Assembly (NCBI GenBank): GCA_014529385.2
Contig: CM043963.1
Span: 65,731,895-65,795,894 of the forward strand
From: Adiantum capillus-veneris
Taxonomy: Eukaryota > Streptophyta > Polypodiopsida > Polypodiales > Pteridaceae
Direction of reading: 5' to 3'
Length of the DNA stretch: 64,000 nt
Position numbers and translations under genes: made by a program. Positions within the stretch are counted from its first letter, which is position 1; each line of letters starts with the position of its first letter. A model generated the notes under the pieces. It worked only from the letters and a program-made list of their open reading frames with translations. It had not been told where the DNA came from and did not search any database. Below are positions 44,421 through 55,476 of the stretch, one piece after another.

Positions 44421-44514
44421 TCAAACCATCGCGTCCATTACTCTATCCAAGCCACTCCAGTAATCCATGGCGCTAACTTGTGCAATGGCTCAGATCATTT
44501 TCTTCCATTACTTT
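44377..44514. repeat. 69-base tandem duplication
   Basis: TCCAAGCCACTCTAGTAATC... is repeated once with a few changes at a period of 69 bases. Confidence 0.85.
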
Positions 44515-44678
44515 GTCCACAAGACATTAAATCGTTGCAGAGACGAAAAATAAATAGCTCCTCAAGACGTCATCATGCACAACGTGCTTCGGGCCTACTC
44601 TACACAAGTTCTCCCCCTCCCCTCTTCATTGCAAGCGGACTGCAGTCAACTGGTGAGCTTCACTACCCACTATGCAAC

Positions 44679-44683
<5 letters not shown>

Positions 44684-44771
<88 letters not shown>
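44684..44771 (+). repeat. Compound microsatellite (GT)n(GA)n
   Basis: About 27 GT units followed by about 17 GA units. Confidence 0.95.
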
Positions 44772-44774
<3 letters not shown>

Positions 44775-45457
44775 TGAGTGAGATAGGAAAAGCATGCATG
44801 TAAGCCATGCACAATTGCATGCCAAAAATCTCCACTCCTCTCCCCTCTTCCTGAGCTCTGATACCATTAGAGGGTAGGGGACTGAGCCTTCCTTCTACAC
44901 CCAACCGCATCCCTTTCATATACCTCTAGCCTTCCTTTAGGGAACCACCGAACTGCTCAAGCGTAGCGGTGGCGCGGTCCTACCCTTGGCATGCCACAGT
45001 ATTTCCAATTTTCATCTTAAACTTGGCCAAGGTGCATCCCATTAAGATTAGATTAGAAGAATGTCTTTAGCATTAGGAGATTTTGGAGGTCTTTTGGAGA
45101 GCCTTTTAGAAGAGAGTGGAAAAAGCGCTCCTCCAATGAAAGAAGAGTTTACATTACGTAGAAACATAGATTGATATTAAGAAAAATATAAAAAAGGTGT
45201 CAGTGGTCCTTGAAAACGGACACCTTTTCATTCAATGCGAATGTCTTTTTCATGAGGTAGGCGACACTCATTTAATATGGCTTTCGTCATCATTGAAATT
45301 TTAAAAAAATCACAAAACTGTCAATTGGTGTTGGAATTTGAAGCTTTTGACACCGCCAATGCATCCGGAACATCCAAAAACCTAAAAAATGCCTATCTAC
45401 TTGTCTTGATCTGACACCCAGAGAAATCGTCAAAAAACCCCTAAATAGGGGATTTTC

Positions 45458-45509
45458 GATCATGGCGCGTGAGGGACCGTCTGGAGATGACCCTCTACGC
45501 GCCGTGATC
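45458..45509. repeat. Inner hairpin 1 of the foldback element
   Basis: GATCATGGCGCGTGAGGG pairs with CCCTCTACGCGCCGTGATC (52 bases, one bulge and a few mismatches). Confidence 0.85.
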
Positions 45510-45526
45510 CAAATTCTTTATTTTTT

Positions 45527-45587
45527 GCCTCACGGCGCGCGGAGGGCCATTTGGAATTTTCCAGATGGTCCCCGCGCGCCGTGAGGC
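45527..45587. repeat. Inner hairpin 2 of the foldback element
   Basis: GCCTCACGGCGCGCGG pairs with CCGCGCGCCGTGAGGC, extended by AGGGCCAT/ATGGTCC and TTGGAA/TTCCAG. It is a near-perfect 61-base palindrome, related in sequence to hairpin 1. Confidence 0.9.
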
Positions 45588-46036
45588 AAAATCTCCTTTT
45601 TAGGGGTATTTTAACAATTTCTCCCTCTCTGGCTGTCAGATTGAGGCAAGTAGATAGACATAGTTTTAGGTTTTTGGTCATTTTGGACGCATTGGCAGTA
45701 TCAAAAACTTTAAGTTCTAACACCACCTGATAATTTTGTGATTTTTTAAATTTCAATGATGACGAAAGCTATATTGAATGAGCGTCGTGTATTTCATGAA
45801 AACGACATACGCATTGAATGAAAAAGTGACCGTTTTCAAGGAATTTTGAAAAGTTAGGTTCACTTTTCAGAGTGTTCAGTTGTCCTTTTGGACGTACGCA
45901 ACAAATGCAAGTATATTTTAAGAACATTTTCTAGAGAGAGAAATAGAATTTCTTAGAAGGCCCTCCAAATGACCTCTGAAATCTCCTACTGGACTACCAG
46001 ACGCATCAAGAAACTAAATTGATACTATGGTGTGTC

Positions 46037-46909
46037 GAATGAGAGACAAGAACTAGACCAGACTGAGTGTGTCCTCTCTCTAGAAAAGCATCTCCTTATA
46101 TCAGGATTCAAGTACTTACAAGGGCGTTTGTTGGGGCTTGTCTGACCAAGCACCTACACACCACCACATTATTTAAATCTTAATTGCCACAAAGCTAAGA
46201 CTATTTCTATGTCAAAGAGATGCACTTCCCAATTTGCCCCTTTGGATAGTGCCAACAAAAGTTATTCTTGCGCACATATTCTTTTGGAGAAATGTAACAT
46301 GCAACCCCAAGTGCAAACAATTTTGAGTGTCAAGCACTGGTTGAAAGATGAAAGAGGGTCAAAACAAGCCATGTCTTCAACTCATCCTCTTGATAAGTCA
46401 GTGGTCACGCAATGCATAGTTATCAGTTACTTTTTGAAACAATTGTGCCTCATCCATGGTCACACATGCACGACATATTTGTCTTATGCAACTATGCAAG
46501 GCTTTTGTAACTAGCAGATTTTGGCATAGTTGCATTAGTAACATACTATTGATAACCGATGCATGCACGACCACATAAGAAGTAAACCACATAACTTGTA
46601 TGACCTTTCTTAGCATGTATCTACTACTTATCCATGGCATGGGTTGAGCACTTTATATGACCCAAAAAATCCTCATACTTGGGCTCTGCTGGTGACACGC
46701 ACCACATAAGAAGTACACCACAAAACTCCTTAAGGCACAGAAGAGAGGGTAAAAGCTCTTGTTGAAAAAGACGAGTGTCAAATGAATGTTGCTTGTGATA
46801 AATACCTCACATCTTGATCCAAAATTTTTCATTGCAACCCCTAGATTTAACCCTTTAATTAGCCTATAATTTAGGCCTCATTTATAGCCATCGAATACCA
46901 ATGGGGGTC

Positions 46910-46955
<46 letters not shown>

Positions 46956-47640
46956 TCATCGTCATTAAGAAATTTTTAAGACTCCCTATCTACTATTATC
47001 CTCTGAATCACTCAAGGGCAGCTTGCCAGCAAATTTTTTATCTCTGATTGAACTCTGCAAGACACTAAAAAATGATGCTGAGTCGAGCAAAAATCAAAAG
47101 ATCAAGCACACGATCAATAAACAATCTCATCTAAAGTCAATGGGCTTTTACATGCCATCCACTCCTCTGCTGCAATATATATTTTGAGATGGGCTCCCAT
47201 CAACTCATATCATTATAGGGTTATTAGGTGTCAAAACAATACAAAGATTAATCTCATGGGTTGACCTTCTAATCTCGTGCATGATTCAAGACATCCCAAA
47301 CTTGACTTGTCCACTCTATGACTAGTCTTATGAACACATGCCTCTATGCATGAAGGCTCCTAGTTTTGCTCCTTATTTTAGCCATAATTAAACAAATTCT
47401 AGCCTCTGTTCAATTAAGCTAATCAAGGTTTTTGTACTAGTTCAGTCAAACCTCTTTGAGAAAGCAGGAATGTCACATTCATATCCCCCACATTGCCCCA
47501 CTTAAGAGAAATTATGTGAGCCGTGGTGTCCATGAGTGGCATCCATGTAGGTAGCTGGGTTTTATGCATTCTTGTGAATGTGAGGGCGCTGATAGGACCG
47601 CCAGTACTTATTGCAGAAGCCGCTAGTGCTCAAGACCTTA
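46037..47640. other. Unassigned intergenic DNA
   Basis: No recognisable gene. It holds a CT microsatellite at 46912-46951. The 101-codon frame at 46209-46514 has no family features. Confidence 0.5.
46912..46951 (+). repeat. CT microsatellite
   Basis: About 20 TC units. Confidence 0.95.
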
Positions 47641-47659
47641 ATATGGTAGCTCCTTTGAT

Positions 47660-47720
47660 GGTGGAATTGGGGTTGCACTGGTCATTGTGAGCCCCATTGT
47701 TGGCTTTCTCATATATGGTT
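47660..47720 (+). pseudogene. Worn transmembrane segment upstream of the kinase ORF
   Basis: The frame starting at 47663 encodes GIGVALVIVSPIVGFLIYG, a clear membrane span of the kind found between the lectin and kinase parts of lectin receptor kinases. It is in a different frame from the kinase ORF and meets a stop codon soon after (SNA then TAG). It looks like the decayed upstream part of the same gene. Confidence 0.5.
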
Positions 47721-47751
47721 GCAGCAATGCATAGAGGAGTAGCTTGCAAGT

Positions 47752-48927
47752 ATGAGACTACATCAATTTAGCCCGAAGCTGAAGAAATTAGCATGTACAG
47801 ATGAAGAAATCGAACTGCCCTCCTCATCTCACCTTGGGCTTCGGCAGTTTTCCTACAAGGAGCTCAAACTAGCCACACAAAACTTCGACAAATCGCAGCT
47901 GCTTGGATCCGGCGGATATGGCAGTGTTTTTAGAGGGACACAGCAAGACAATGAGGTCGACGGATTTGCTAAGATCAGATGCCTCTGCTGTAATATCAAA
48001 TTAGAAAGAAGGAAGGCCAACATCACCTCTAGTTTTAGGCATCAGCTAGTGGCTGTAAAGTGCATCTCCATTCAAACAAAAGGGGGTTTTAGAGGCTTTA
48101 TTGCAGAGCTTTCTGCTATCAGCAATTTGAGGCACTGCAATTTGGTCCGACTCCGAGGATGGGGAGAGGGCAAGGGCTGGCTATTTCTTGTCTACGACTA
48201 TATGCCCCATGGGAGCTTGGACAGCTTTCTCTATAATGATCGAGCGTGCGTAGCCCTCAACTGGGCCAAACGCTTCAATATCTGTTTGGGTCTAGGCTCT
48301 GCTTTGCTTTATCTTCATGAGGAGTGCGAAGGAGTTGTTCTGCATAGAGATGTCAAGCCTAGTAATGTGCTGTTAGATGAGAATTTCAATGCTAAGCTCA
48401 CAGATTTTGGTCTTTCCAGGCTGTTGAAGCCATTAATTTCTGGACATGAGTCAATGATAGTGGCAGGCACTAGAGGGTACATAGCACCTGAAATCTGTCG
48501 CACGGGTAGGACAACGAAGCAATCAGATGTGTTTGCTTTTGGGGCAGTGCTGGCAGAGCTCACAACCGGGAGAAAGCCATTGGACAGGCGCGTGCAGCAA
48601 CATTATGACGAAAACGTGCGGCATGTGGATTGGATGTGGGATTTGCATAGCCAGGGCAGGCTTATAGAAGCAGCAGATGGGAGGCTGGATGGTAATTTTG
48701 ACATTGATCAAATGGCAAGGGTGATGGCCATAGCGTTGGCATGCTCTCATCCAGATCCGAAGCTGCGGCCTTCCATTCGTAATGCCTTGAATGCCATGTC
48801 TGGATGCAGCCCCCTTCCTTCCATACCCACCCTCAGACCCCTTACCGAGTTAAACCCCCTATTAAGCGAGTCAGATGCCCCTATCTTATGTAGCAGTTTT
48901 GATGCCTCCCATACACAGTTTGAGTGA
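47752..48927 (+). CDS. Lectin-receptor-like Ser/Thr kinase domain (LecRK type), N-terminus lost
   Basis: An uninterrupted frame of 391 codons with a full kinase domain most like plant L-type lectin receptor kinases. It has FSYKELKLATQNF before the domain, Gly loop GSGGYGS (52-58), VAVK lysine 103, HRDVKPSNVLL (198-208), DFG (218-220), GTRGYIAPE (239-247), and the family tail PSIRNALNAMSGCSPLP. All catalytic residues are present. Family members are usually about 650-700 residues with an outside lectin part; here no lectin part is seen and the membrane span upstream is out of frame, so this is either a cytoplasmic kinase or a 5'-decayed pseudogene. Residues 69-98 form an extra insert between Gly loop and VAVK that is bounded by GT and AG (47956-48045, 90 bases) and could be spliced out in frame. 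The ATG at 47752 is the first in frame. Confidence 0.8.
   Translation: MRLHQFSPKLKKLACTDEEIELPSSSHLGLRQFSYKELKLATQNFDKSQLLGSGGYGSVFRGTQQDNEVDGFAKIRCLCCNIKLERRKANITSSFRHQLVAVKCISIQTKGGFRGFIAELSAISNLRHCNLVRLRGWGEGKGWLFLVYDYMPHGSLDSFLYNDRACVALNWAKRFNICLGLGSALLYLHEECEGVVLHRDVKPSNVLLDENFNAKLTDFGLSRLLKPLISGHESMIVAGTRGYIAPEICRTGRTTKQSDVFAFGAVLAELTTGRKPLDRRVQQHYDENVRHVDWMWDLHSQGRLIEAADGRLDGNFDIDQMARVMAIALACSHPDPKLRPSIRNALNAMSGCSPLPSIPTLRPLTELNPLLSESDAPILCSSFDASHTQFE
47956..48045 (+). other. Intron-like in-frame segment inside the kinase ORF
   Basis: It begins GTCGAC and ends ATCAG. It is 90 bases long, so both forms keep frame. Without it the protein reads TQQDNELVAVKCIS, which restores normal kinase spacing. 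The donor is not a strong consensus. Confidence 0.5.
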
Positions 48928-49348
48928 TGATAAGATTCAACAACCATATATATTCTCCCCTTCTACACCATCCCAGTATTGATGGCACAACGCCGCTGGC
49001 CTTCCTTTGTCTATGAGTACTTATAGAGCCCTTTTCTTCAAACTCTCAGTTAAAAATTCTCCTCTTCAGCTGTTGGCTTTAGCTATTTTTAGGGTTTAGG
49101 AATCCTCTTACTTTCCCAACATCCAAGTCAAGATTAGATGGATTGTAGCAGTACTGAAGCTTAGGCTTCGCATCATGTGCATATTATAGAAAGAGCTTTC
49201 TGTCTCAAGATTGCAAATTTGAAAGGAACCAAAATTAAATAGTCCTTGCAAACGGAACCCGAAGATGCATATGTTTCAAGAAGATCATAAGGCACAGGAC
49301 ACCACAGATCAGTTTCATAATATGTGACATCTACATCTTCTTATTTGT
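48928..49348. other. 3' flank of the kinase ORF
   Basis: No gene is seen. This may include the 3' untranslated region of the kinase gene. Confidence 0.4.
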
Positions 49349-49440
49349 CTCCTTGGTACATGCTAACAAGGGCTGAACTGCATCTTCCACAAAGACATCT
49401 TGACTAATCAAGATATGCTTCGATTGCAGATAATACAATG
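49349..49440 (-). mobile_element. Copia A4: tiny integrase-end fragment
   Basis: The minus strand encodes LQSKHILISQDVFVEDAVQP, which is near-identical to the integrase end of copia A1 near 26.7-26.85 kb. It is only about 90 bases long. Confidence 0.65.
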
Positions 49441-50624
49441 ACCAGTGCGCTCACATATACCGGTTTGTAGTGTAAATTTCCGAGTTGAAAAGTGAAAAAT
49501 GCCGGTTGTAATTCCATATTGAACCTCGATTGTCAATGCTAAAAAATGGGCATTTTAGTTATAAACCCAGGCAGACACCCTAGATTTCCACATAAATCCT
49601 GGTTGTCTGACAGCTTTTGCCCATTAAAAACATGGCCAAGAAAATGGGTTCTTTTTAACAATTGTGTGACCAAAAGCTATCACCATGTGGACTCTTGAAG
49701 TACCATGCATATACTTAGGATTGGCTTGTAAACTCCTTAGATTTCTATTGAGGTTGCAGTTTCAACAACAAGATTGTAAAGAACTTATATTAGGTCAATC
49801 AAGTAAATAAAAGAATGCCAAGGATCACTTCAAATTCCTTGTTAGGAAACGACACATAAAACTCTGCACTCTGCCAATGGGATTGTAACCAAGTGCTTGG
49901 CCAGTGGCAAAGTGTATTTGGGGCCTGGGGGTTTCTATAGACCCAAGCATGACCGGTAGTGAAGTCTAAATTATATCAAACCCAAAAAGAGAAGCTTAGA
50001 GTATTTAGTTACAAAGCCAGAGGGGTGCTATATGACGTTGCCTACTTCAAAGATGCAATAGGTGTCTGCGCATTAGTCCTATCATCTTCCATACTAGAGT
50101 GACAAGCTCCATTTCACGACTTGTCAACACACCTCCATTTCACGACTTGTCTCTCATATTTACCAAATGAGACTACATGGGAGTGCTCTATACAAATCAC
50201 CGTATGGCAAAGGCCATAACTTGTATGTTTTGTAATTTAATGATGCGTGTGCGCCAAGATCTCTCTTGCAAATGTTGTTAGACCACACTAGAGAAAATGC
50301 ACTAGAGGTGCATGAGCCAAGTTCAGGTAACGTGAAGTGTATCAATCAAGGGTTCCCAAAGTTTTTGTCACTCACTAGGAGCACGTAAGACAGACTTAAG
50401 TCTTAGCCACCACATTTTCCTGCTAAGGGTTGTCGCAGTCGAGGTTTGTCGAATGAATGACCTTGGTCCAAAGAGCAGCTGTTACAGTTGGACAGCCCTG
50501 ATATCAAGAAGCCAAAGTTGAACCCAAGCTTTTTTCTGACCAAACTTATGAGGTATAGCAATTCATCATGCATGATCTCTCTCATCAAGCTGCTTACACT
50601 TATAAGGTATAGCAATTCATCATG
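49441..50624. other. Unassigned intergenic DNA
   Basis: No gene or repeat family is recognised. Confidence 0.4.
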
Positions 50625-53600
50625 CTAAAACAGGATGCAAAAACAGGACAAATAAACCGCAGTCACTACCACCTTTATCATAAGAGGCAAAACCTTTTGA
50701 GCCCACTCATCCCCCCATCGAGAACTTGAACCAGAAGCTACAGCTCCGCACTGCAGCTCACTTAAGAGCTTGCAATTATGAGGAAAACCTTTGAATAACT
50801 CCTGCAAAGAGGTTCGCATGAAAAAAGGTCATGAATAAAAACCCTTCTCAATGCAATCTTTGAATACCTGTTCTAATAAAGAATATGCAAAGTAGGATTG
50901 TGAAAATTCTCTTCTGTTGAACCCATGCATTATGCTGACATACAGGTGGTCCTGAGCGATCAAGCCAGGTGTCAAGGGCCTCTGCCTCATTGTACAAATA
51001 GTGGGTGACATGCGGGCTATATCTCACACCTACCAAAAATTGGTTTGCTAGCTGTGATGATGTCTCAAACAAAAGACCATTTTCGCCATCCCTTACAAGC
51101 TCATTTGATACTACAAGTAAAAGAATACACAGTTAGTATATCAAGATGAAGTACCATGACAAACAGAGATTCGAATGCTTCACATGACGACAGAAGACTA
51201 CCATGAGTATGAAACAGCACAAACGGGCAGACCCCATCCAAACATGTCCACTACCTGAAGCACGATGAAGAAGTAAATAAACTGCATGAGGCACAACCTA
51301 TATTACCCACATACTTGGATGAATCCAGGAGAAACCCTTTACCCTTAAAAGGGAAGTGCAAGAGATAGACTAATGGCAGTCATCCACCTCCATCAAATAT
51401 CTCACTAGTGGACCAAATACTATGAGGTTCCCACATATCTCACCAGTGGGCATAGAATTAGGCATCAATATATGCTCCCATCCCCCCCAACCCCCAACCC
51501 CACCCTCAGGCATACGTGCACATGAGCGTCAATTGATACAAAGGTCTGTGAACTGACTGTCTTGTTATATTAATTTTTCTTATCTAATGTGTCGTTCAGT
51601 GCTAGGCTTTCTTAAGGATATTCCACCTTGCACCTATGGAGCCTTGACAAAAACACGATTTAAACGGGCATACAAACCACCAAAGTTTGAAACAGTTAAC
51701 ACACTATCAATTAGTCATAGCTATCTTACTTTCATAGGAAGATCTAGCCCTGAAGATGACGTATGCAAACAAACTCCAAGATCTGCTGAGCCTGCATACA
51801 AAAAGCATTAGGTCACTTTCAACGTTCCAGACGTAGCTAGTAGCCACTAGATTTTTAAGATCAACATTCTTTTTCCTGCATTCTTATCTGCACAATGCAG
51901 TACCTGTCTGAAAACACACCTCCACTTACCAACATCTTACCAAGTAGAAGAGGATAATCCCTGGCTGACACCCACATGGTCTGAAATGAGACACGACTAA
52001 GTCGTAATTTCTTCATCTTTTTCTCATACTCCTCCTTCAAGGGTCCCTTTCCTTACCATCAAGGAAAGAGTCAAATTCTACTTCTCAGAATATTACATTA
52101 AACAAACAGCCTACTATCAACACAAGTACTTGAACAAAGGCAAAGAGAAACCGGTTACAATTACATGAATGGATGGAAAGGGATCATTGGCTATTATTGC
52201 TTCAGAATCGATGCCTATCAAATAATCTTCGCCTAGGAGGGCATTAACACGACGATCATAGAGCACAGCTGCTTCTAGAAGCTTATTAAAATCTTCATCA
52301 GCTGTCCTGAAAAACAAAAAAGGAAAATCAAAAACCCTTATAGAGGCAATGCCTGATGAATAAAGAAAAACATGTTTTAACAACTACAAACTAATGAAAG
52401 TTACAGCTCATCTAATTGGTGTCTTCCAACAGACTGTAGAGTTAAATAATGTTCCCAAATTCCCTAATATTTTGTTACCATTGATGATGCATTGCTGAAA
52501 CTGAAGAGCTTGCGAAGTGTTATATAGTCCCTACACCTTTACCAAATGCAAATTGTGAGGTTGAACACTATGCAAGAACACTCATAAATCAGCACAAAAG
52601 CCGTAGACTTACTTTCATCCACAAACTAGAATACAAGGACACTGCTTAAATCAGTACAGAAGCCCTAGACAAAGAAACTTTTAAGTGGTTGATAGACCTA
52701 CCAGCTCGTACTGTTTATGATGAGGGCCGGCCTATTTCACTTTAACATGACCTTGGTTGGGTCCGACATTTGTATATCACTTTCAGAATAGGGTGAGCTT
52801 CTTGTAAAGAGAGTAGAGTTTACGTGGTCATCACCCACCATTAAACCAGAATGACCCTTGATATGGTGCAAGCCCAGCCTGAGGAAAAGCTGCAAACAAG
52901 CATTTTAAGTAAGAAGTAACCATGAGACAACAGAAAACAACCCACCTCATGTCTCTCCTTGATTGACGTAGGATGGAAGTGACCCGGCGCTCGATCGTAC
53001 AAAACAGTGGCCCTGCCCATTCATACAGCCAAGCAGAAAAAAGACAGTAAAGACCTTCACTGCAGCCAAACAAAGAAGATCAATGCTTACTGTATGCCCC
53101 AGTTTTGTGCAAGCTCTTGCTGCATAGCCTTGGTAACACAGATATGGCCATGTCCGGACTTCTCAAACTTTCTCTCATACCTGACAAAAATTTCAAAAAG
53201 TCAATAGCAGACAATGTAGAGAAGCCTTTGGAAAGAACCAACAGACAATAGGGTACACACTAAAAGTGCTAGACTATGGATGCAATATCCTTATTTGAAG
53301 CGGGTATTAGACTCCGCCAAAAGGAAACTGTAAGCTCTAAACTTCTTAGAAAGCCTTGATGATAGCAATAAGTTTATCTAGCTAATTGTTAAACTGCATC
53401 TGCCTCAAGAAAACTGATAGGCACCTGCAAGAACTATTCTTGCATGCTCATAAATAATTCACTTCAGTTGGAACCCCTCTACTTACCATGAATACATCTT
53501 TACAAGTGGATGCCTTGTACCAAGAGACATGCCAAGAAGTGTGTATCCAAAATTATGCCAATCAATGATTTTCTAAGCCAGCAAGCCCATCCGACAACCG

Positions 53601-53625
53601 TGAATGTTGGTATTGAAGGAGGATT
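50625..53625 (-). pseudogene. ALG1: ALG1-like chitobiosyldiphosphodolichol beta-mannosyltransferase, exon-rich relic
   Basis: ALG1 adds the first mannose to the dolichol-linked glycan on the ER membrane. Ten minus-strand exons with GT-AG borders match the plant protein: 53625-53487 (NPPSIPTFTV, IDWHNFGYTLLGMSL), 53180-53091 (CVTKAMQQELAQNWGI), 53012-52946 (ATVLYDRAPGHFHPTS), 52889-52702, 52306-52152 (TADEDFNKLLEAAVLYDRR), 52051-51941 (TMWVSARDYPLLLG), 51791-51730 (SADLGVCLHTSSSGLDLPMK), 51254-51202 (VVDMFGWGLPVCAVSYS), 51110-51034 (NELVRDGENGLLFE) and 50801-50625 (LFKGFPHNCKLL, stop). Splice phases agree at most joins. Three defects appear: a frame slip in the first listed exon before IDWHNFGY, a TGA just before NRPALIINSTSW in the 52889-52702 exon, and an extra base at the start of the 51110-51034 exon (AAATGAG). 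The Cys normal in FGCG is Trp. The N-terminal exons are not in the window. It is likely a pseudogene; sequence error cannot be excluded. Confidence 0.85.
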
Positions 53626-54523
53626 CTGATATGCAATACAACATATATCAGGACAAGCATTCATAATTGTAACCTCATGAGAGTCGTCACAGCAGCACAA
53701 TAATTTGAACTCGACAAATTGTTCCAGTAAGATGTACTGTTTCAATTAATGAGATTATAATTTCAAACAAAAACCACATACAATCATGATGTCACCTTTC
53801 AAAAAATCAGATAGATCATAGTACATACAAAAAGGATACTCTTTATTTGAGTTGGGTGCAGGTAAACAACAAAAGCCCTATTATTTCTGGCAGAAGAGTT
53901 CACCCTCGACCTTATTGGCTCTATCCCTAAGTTGGATAAAATTTATGGCAGTTTCGATTAAAACCTCCACTAACCATCCTCCATATAAAAAAACTGGCTA
54001 GTCTTCATCTTACATGCCCAGATTGACATAGGATGGAGCTAGTCAGCTTGATGCACTTCCCTAAGCATATAGATGTGCACCCATTCCCCCTAGAGATAGA
54101 GCTCCCTGCCCCCCCCCCCCCAAATAAGACCATGTTATGTGGCAACATTAGAGGCCTCTTGTCATTACAATCATGTTGTGTTTTTGCTTTCTAAAATGAA
54201 TAGTACAAGTACCAACCAAGGTCCTTGGTGTACCTGATGTGCAAGCAGATATTTTAAAAGGGGACTGTGAAACCACCCACAATGGTAGTCTAGGGTACCC
54301 TATCTGTAGACAAATACATGTGAAGAATGTTGGGAGACTACCAACAATGGTACTTACAATACCTAATTTACAAATATGTTCCATGCATGGTGCTTTAAGT
54401 ACCTAATCTACACACATTGTAGAATATGCACTAAAAACCCATGATTGGTACTTTGAGACTACTTGGATACCCCCTTTAAGTACCTGAGTGGTGGGAGATT
54501 ACCAACAATGGTACTTAAAGTAC
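53626..54523. other. Unassigned DNA upstream of the ALG1 exons
   Basis: The expected N-terminal ALG1 exons (signal anchor and GDIGRSPRM-type motif) were not found here. It contains a C-run at 54110-54120 and short repeats of ACCAACAATGGTACTTA at 54341 and 54501. Confidence 0.5.
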
Positions 54524-55208
54524 TGTTAGAAGCTGGACACACCCTATCGAAATTGATTGGTCGGCAGATTATCATTTTTTTGTAATTATTCATTTATTGA
54601 GAAAACCCGACATTTCACCTTGTAAATATTGGGGTTTACAGAAGTTTCCAGATTGTATCCCAGTTTTGACATTTAGATTGAGTAGATGGTTAATTTGGAA
54701 CTTTAGGATTTAAGAATTGTAAGGTATTTATACCACTTTTTGACCTTAATGAAAAAACCTTTTGTCATTTTTGAAAAAAAGTTTGGAAGTCTGTGAGTGA
54801 GCGTACTGTGTACGAGAGAGAGAGAGAGTGAGAGAGAGTGAGAGCTTCATCTTGACGCTACGTGTGCACCGATGGTCGGAATTGTTGAGATGTCGAGCCT
54901 TACATCTTGACCTGGCATCCACTACGGGTCTTGGCCGCTTACGGCATTTACTCACTGGTGCGTTAGGTGACCGACACGGAGGATCTCTGCCAGTGATTCT
55001 ACAGCTGGACTACACTTATAGTGCCAACCTAATATGCTTCTAGCGAGTTCACACTTAGTGACCGCACGCATGTACATATGTGCTACTTTTCAGCTTTAGC
55101 ACTTAGTCATTTTGTACTCTCTTTTCTGTGAAGAAGAAGAAGAAGCTTTCCATCTCTGTGTGCTTTGTGCTTGTCTTGTGTAGCTCTTTTGCATCCTCAT
55201 TCTTTACA
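54524..55208 (+). repeat. 5' LTR of copia C
   Basis: It starts TGTTAGAAGCTGGACAC and ends ATTCTTTACA directly before the primer site. It contains a GA run at 54813-54843. The partner LTR is outside the window, so the start is inferred from the TG end and family habit. Confidence 0.75.
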
Positions 55209-55220
55209 TGGTATCAGAGC
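55209..55220 (+). promoter_or_regulatory. Primer binding site of copia C
   Basis: TGGTATCAGAGC is the initiator tRNA-Met type. Confidence 0.92.
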
Positions 55221-55476
55221 CTGGTGAAGGCAAGAGAGGCTAAGAGAGGCTAAGAGAGCAAGAGCATCACAATCTCTTCGTTCGCAATCGCACAAGTTTC
55301 TGAACAGGTCTCCAAAGTGCAGTACACAGAGATTTACTGTACAAGTACAGTGGTTGTATGTACGCTTGATTGTGGACACTCGTTGAGTGTAGAAAGCGTT
55401 ACAGGTACCACGATAGCAGGTTCAGCAGATTTGTAGGTTTTTGCAGATTGCAGCTATTTTGTCTTAGTGCTTCAAG

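Larger units (their letters stand above)
45031..46036. mobile_element. 1 kb foldback (near-palindromic) element with two inner GC-rich hairpins
   Basis: The left half (45031-45510) is an imperfect inverted copy of the right half (45527-46036). Matching blocks are GGAGATTTTGGAGGTCTTTT (left) against the complement of AAATGACCTCTGAAATCTCC (right), TTGAAAACGGACACCTTTTC against its right-arm partner near 45815-45840, and TCGTCATCATTGAAATTT in both arms. Near the centre each half carries its own hairpin. The element has no coding potential. Long inverted arms with no gene are typical of foldback elements or non-autonomous Mutator-like MITEs. Ends and target duplication are not certain. Confidence 0.75.

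Noticed and set aside
46209-46514. 101-codon frame
   Set aside because: No recognisable family or neighbours; an antisense frame of similar length overlaps it.
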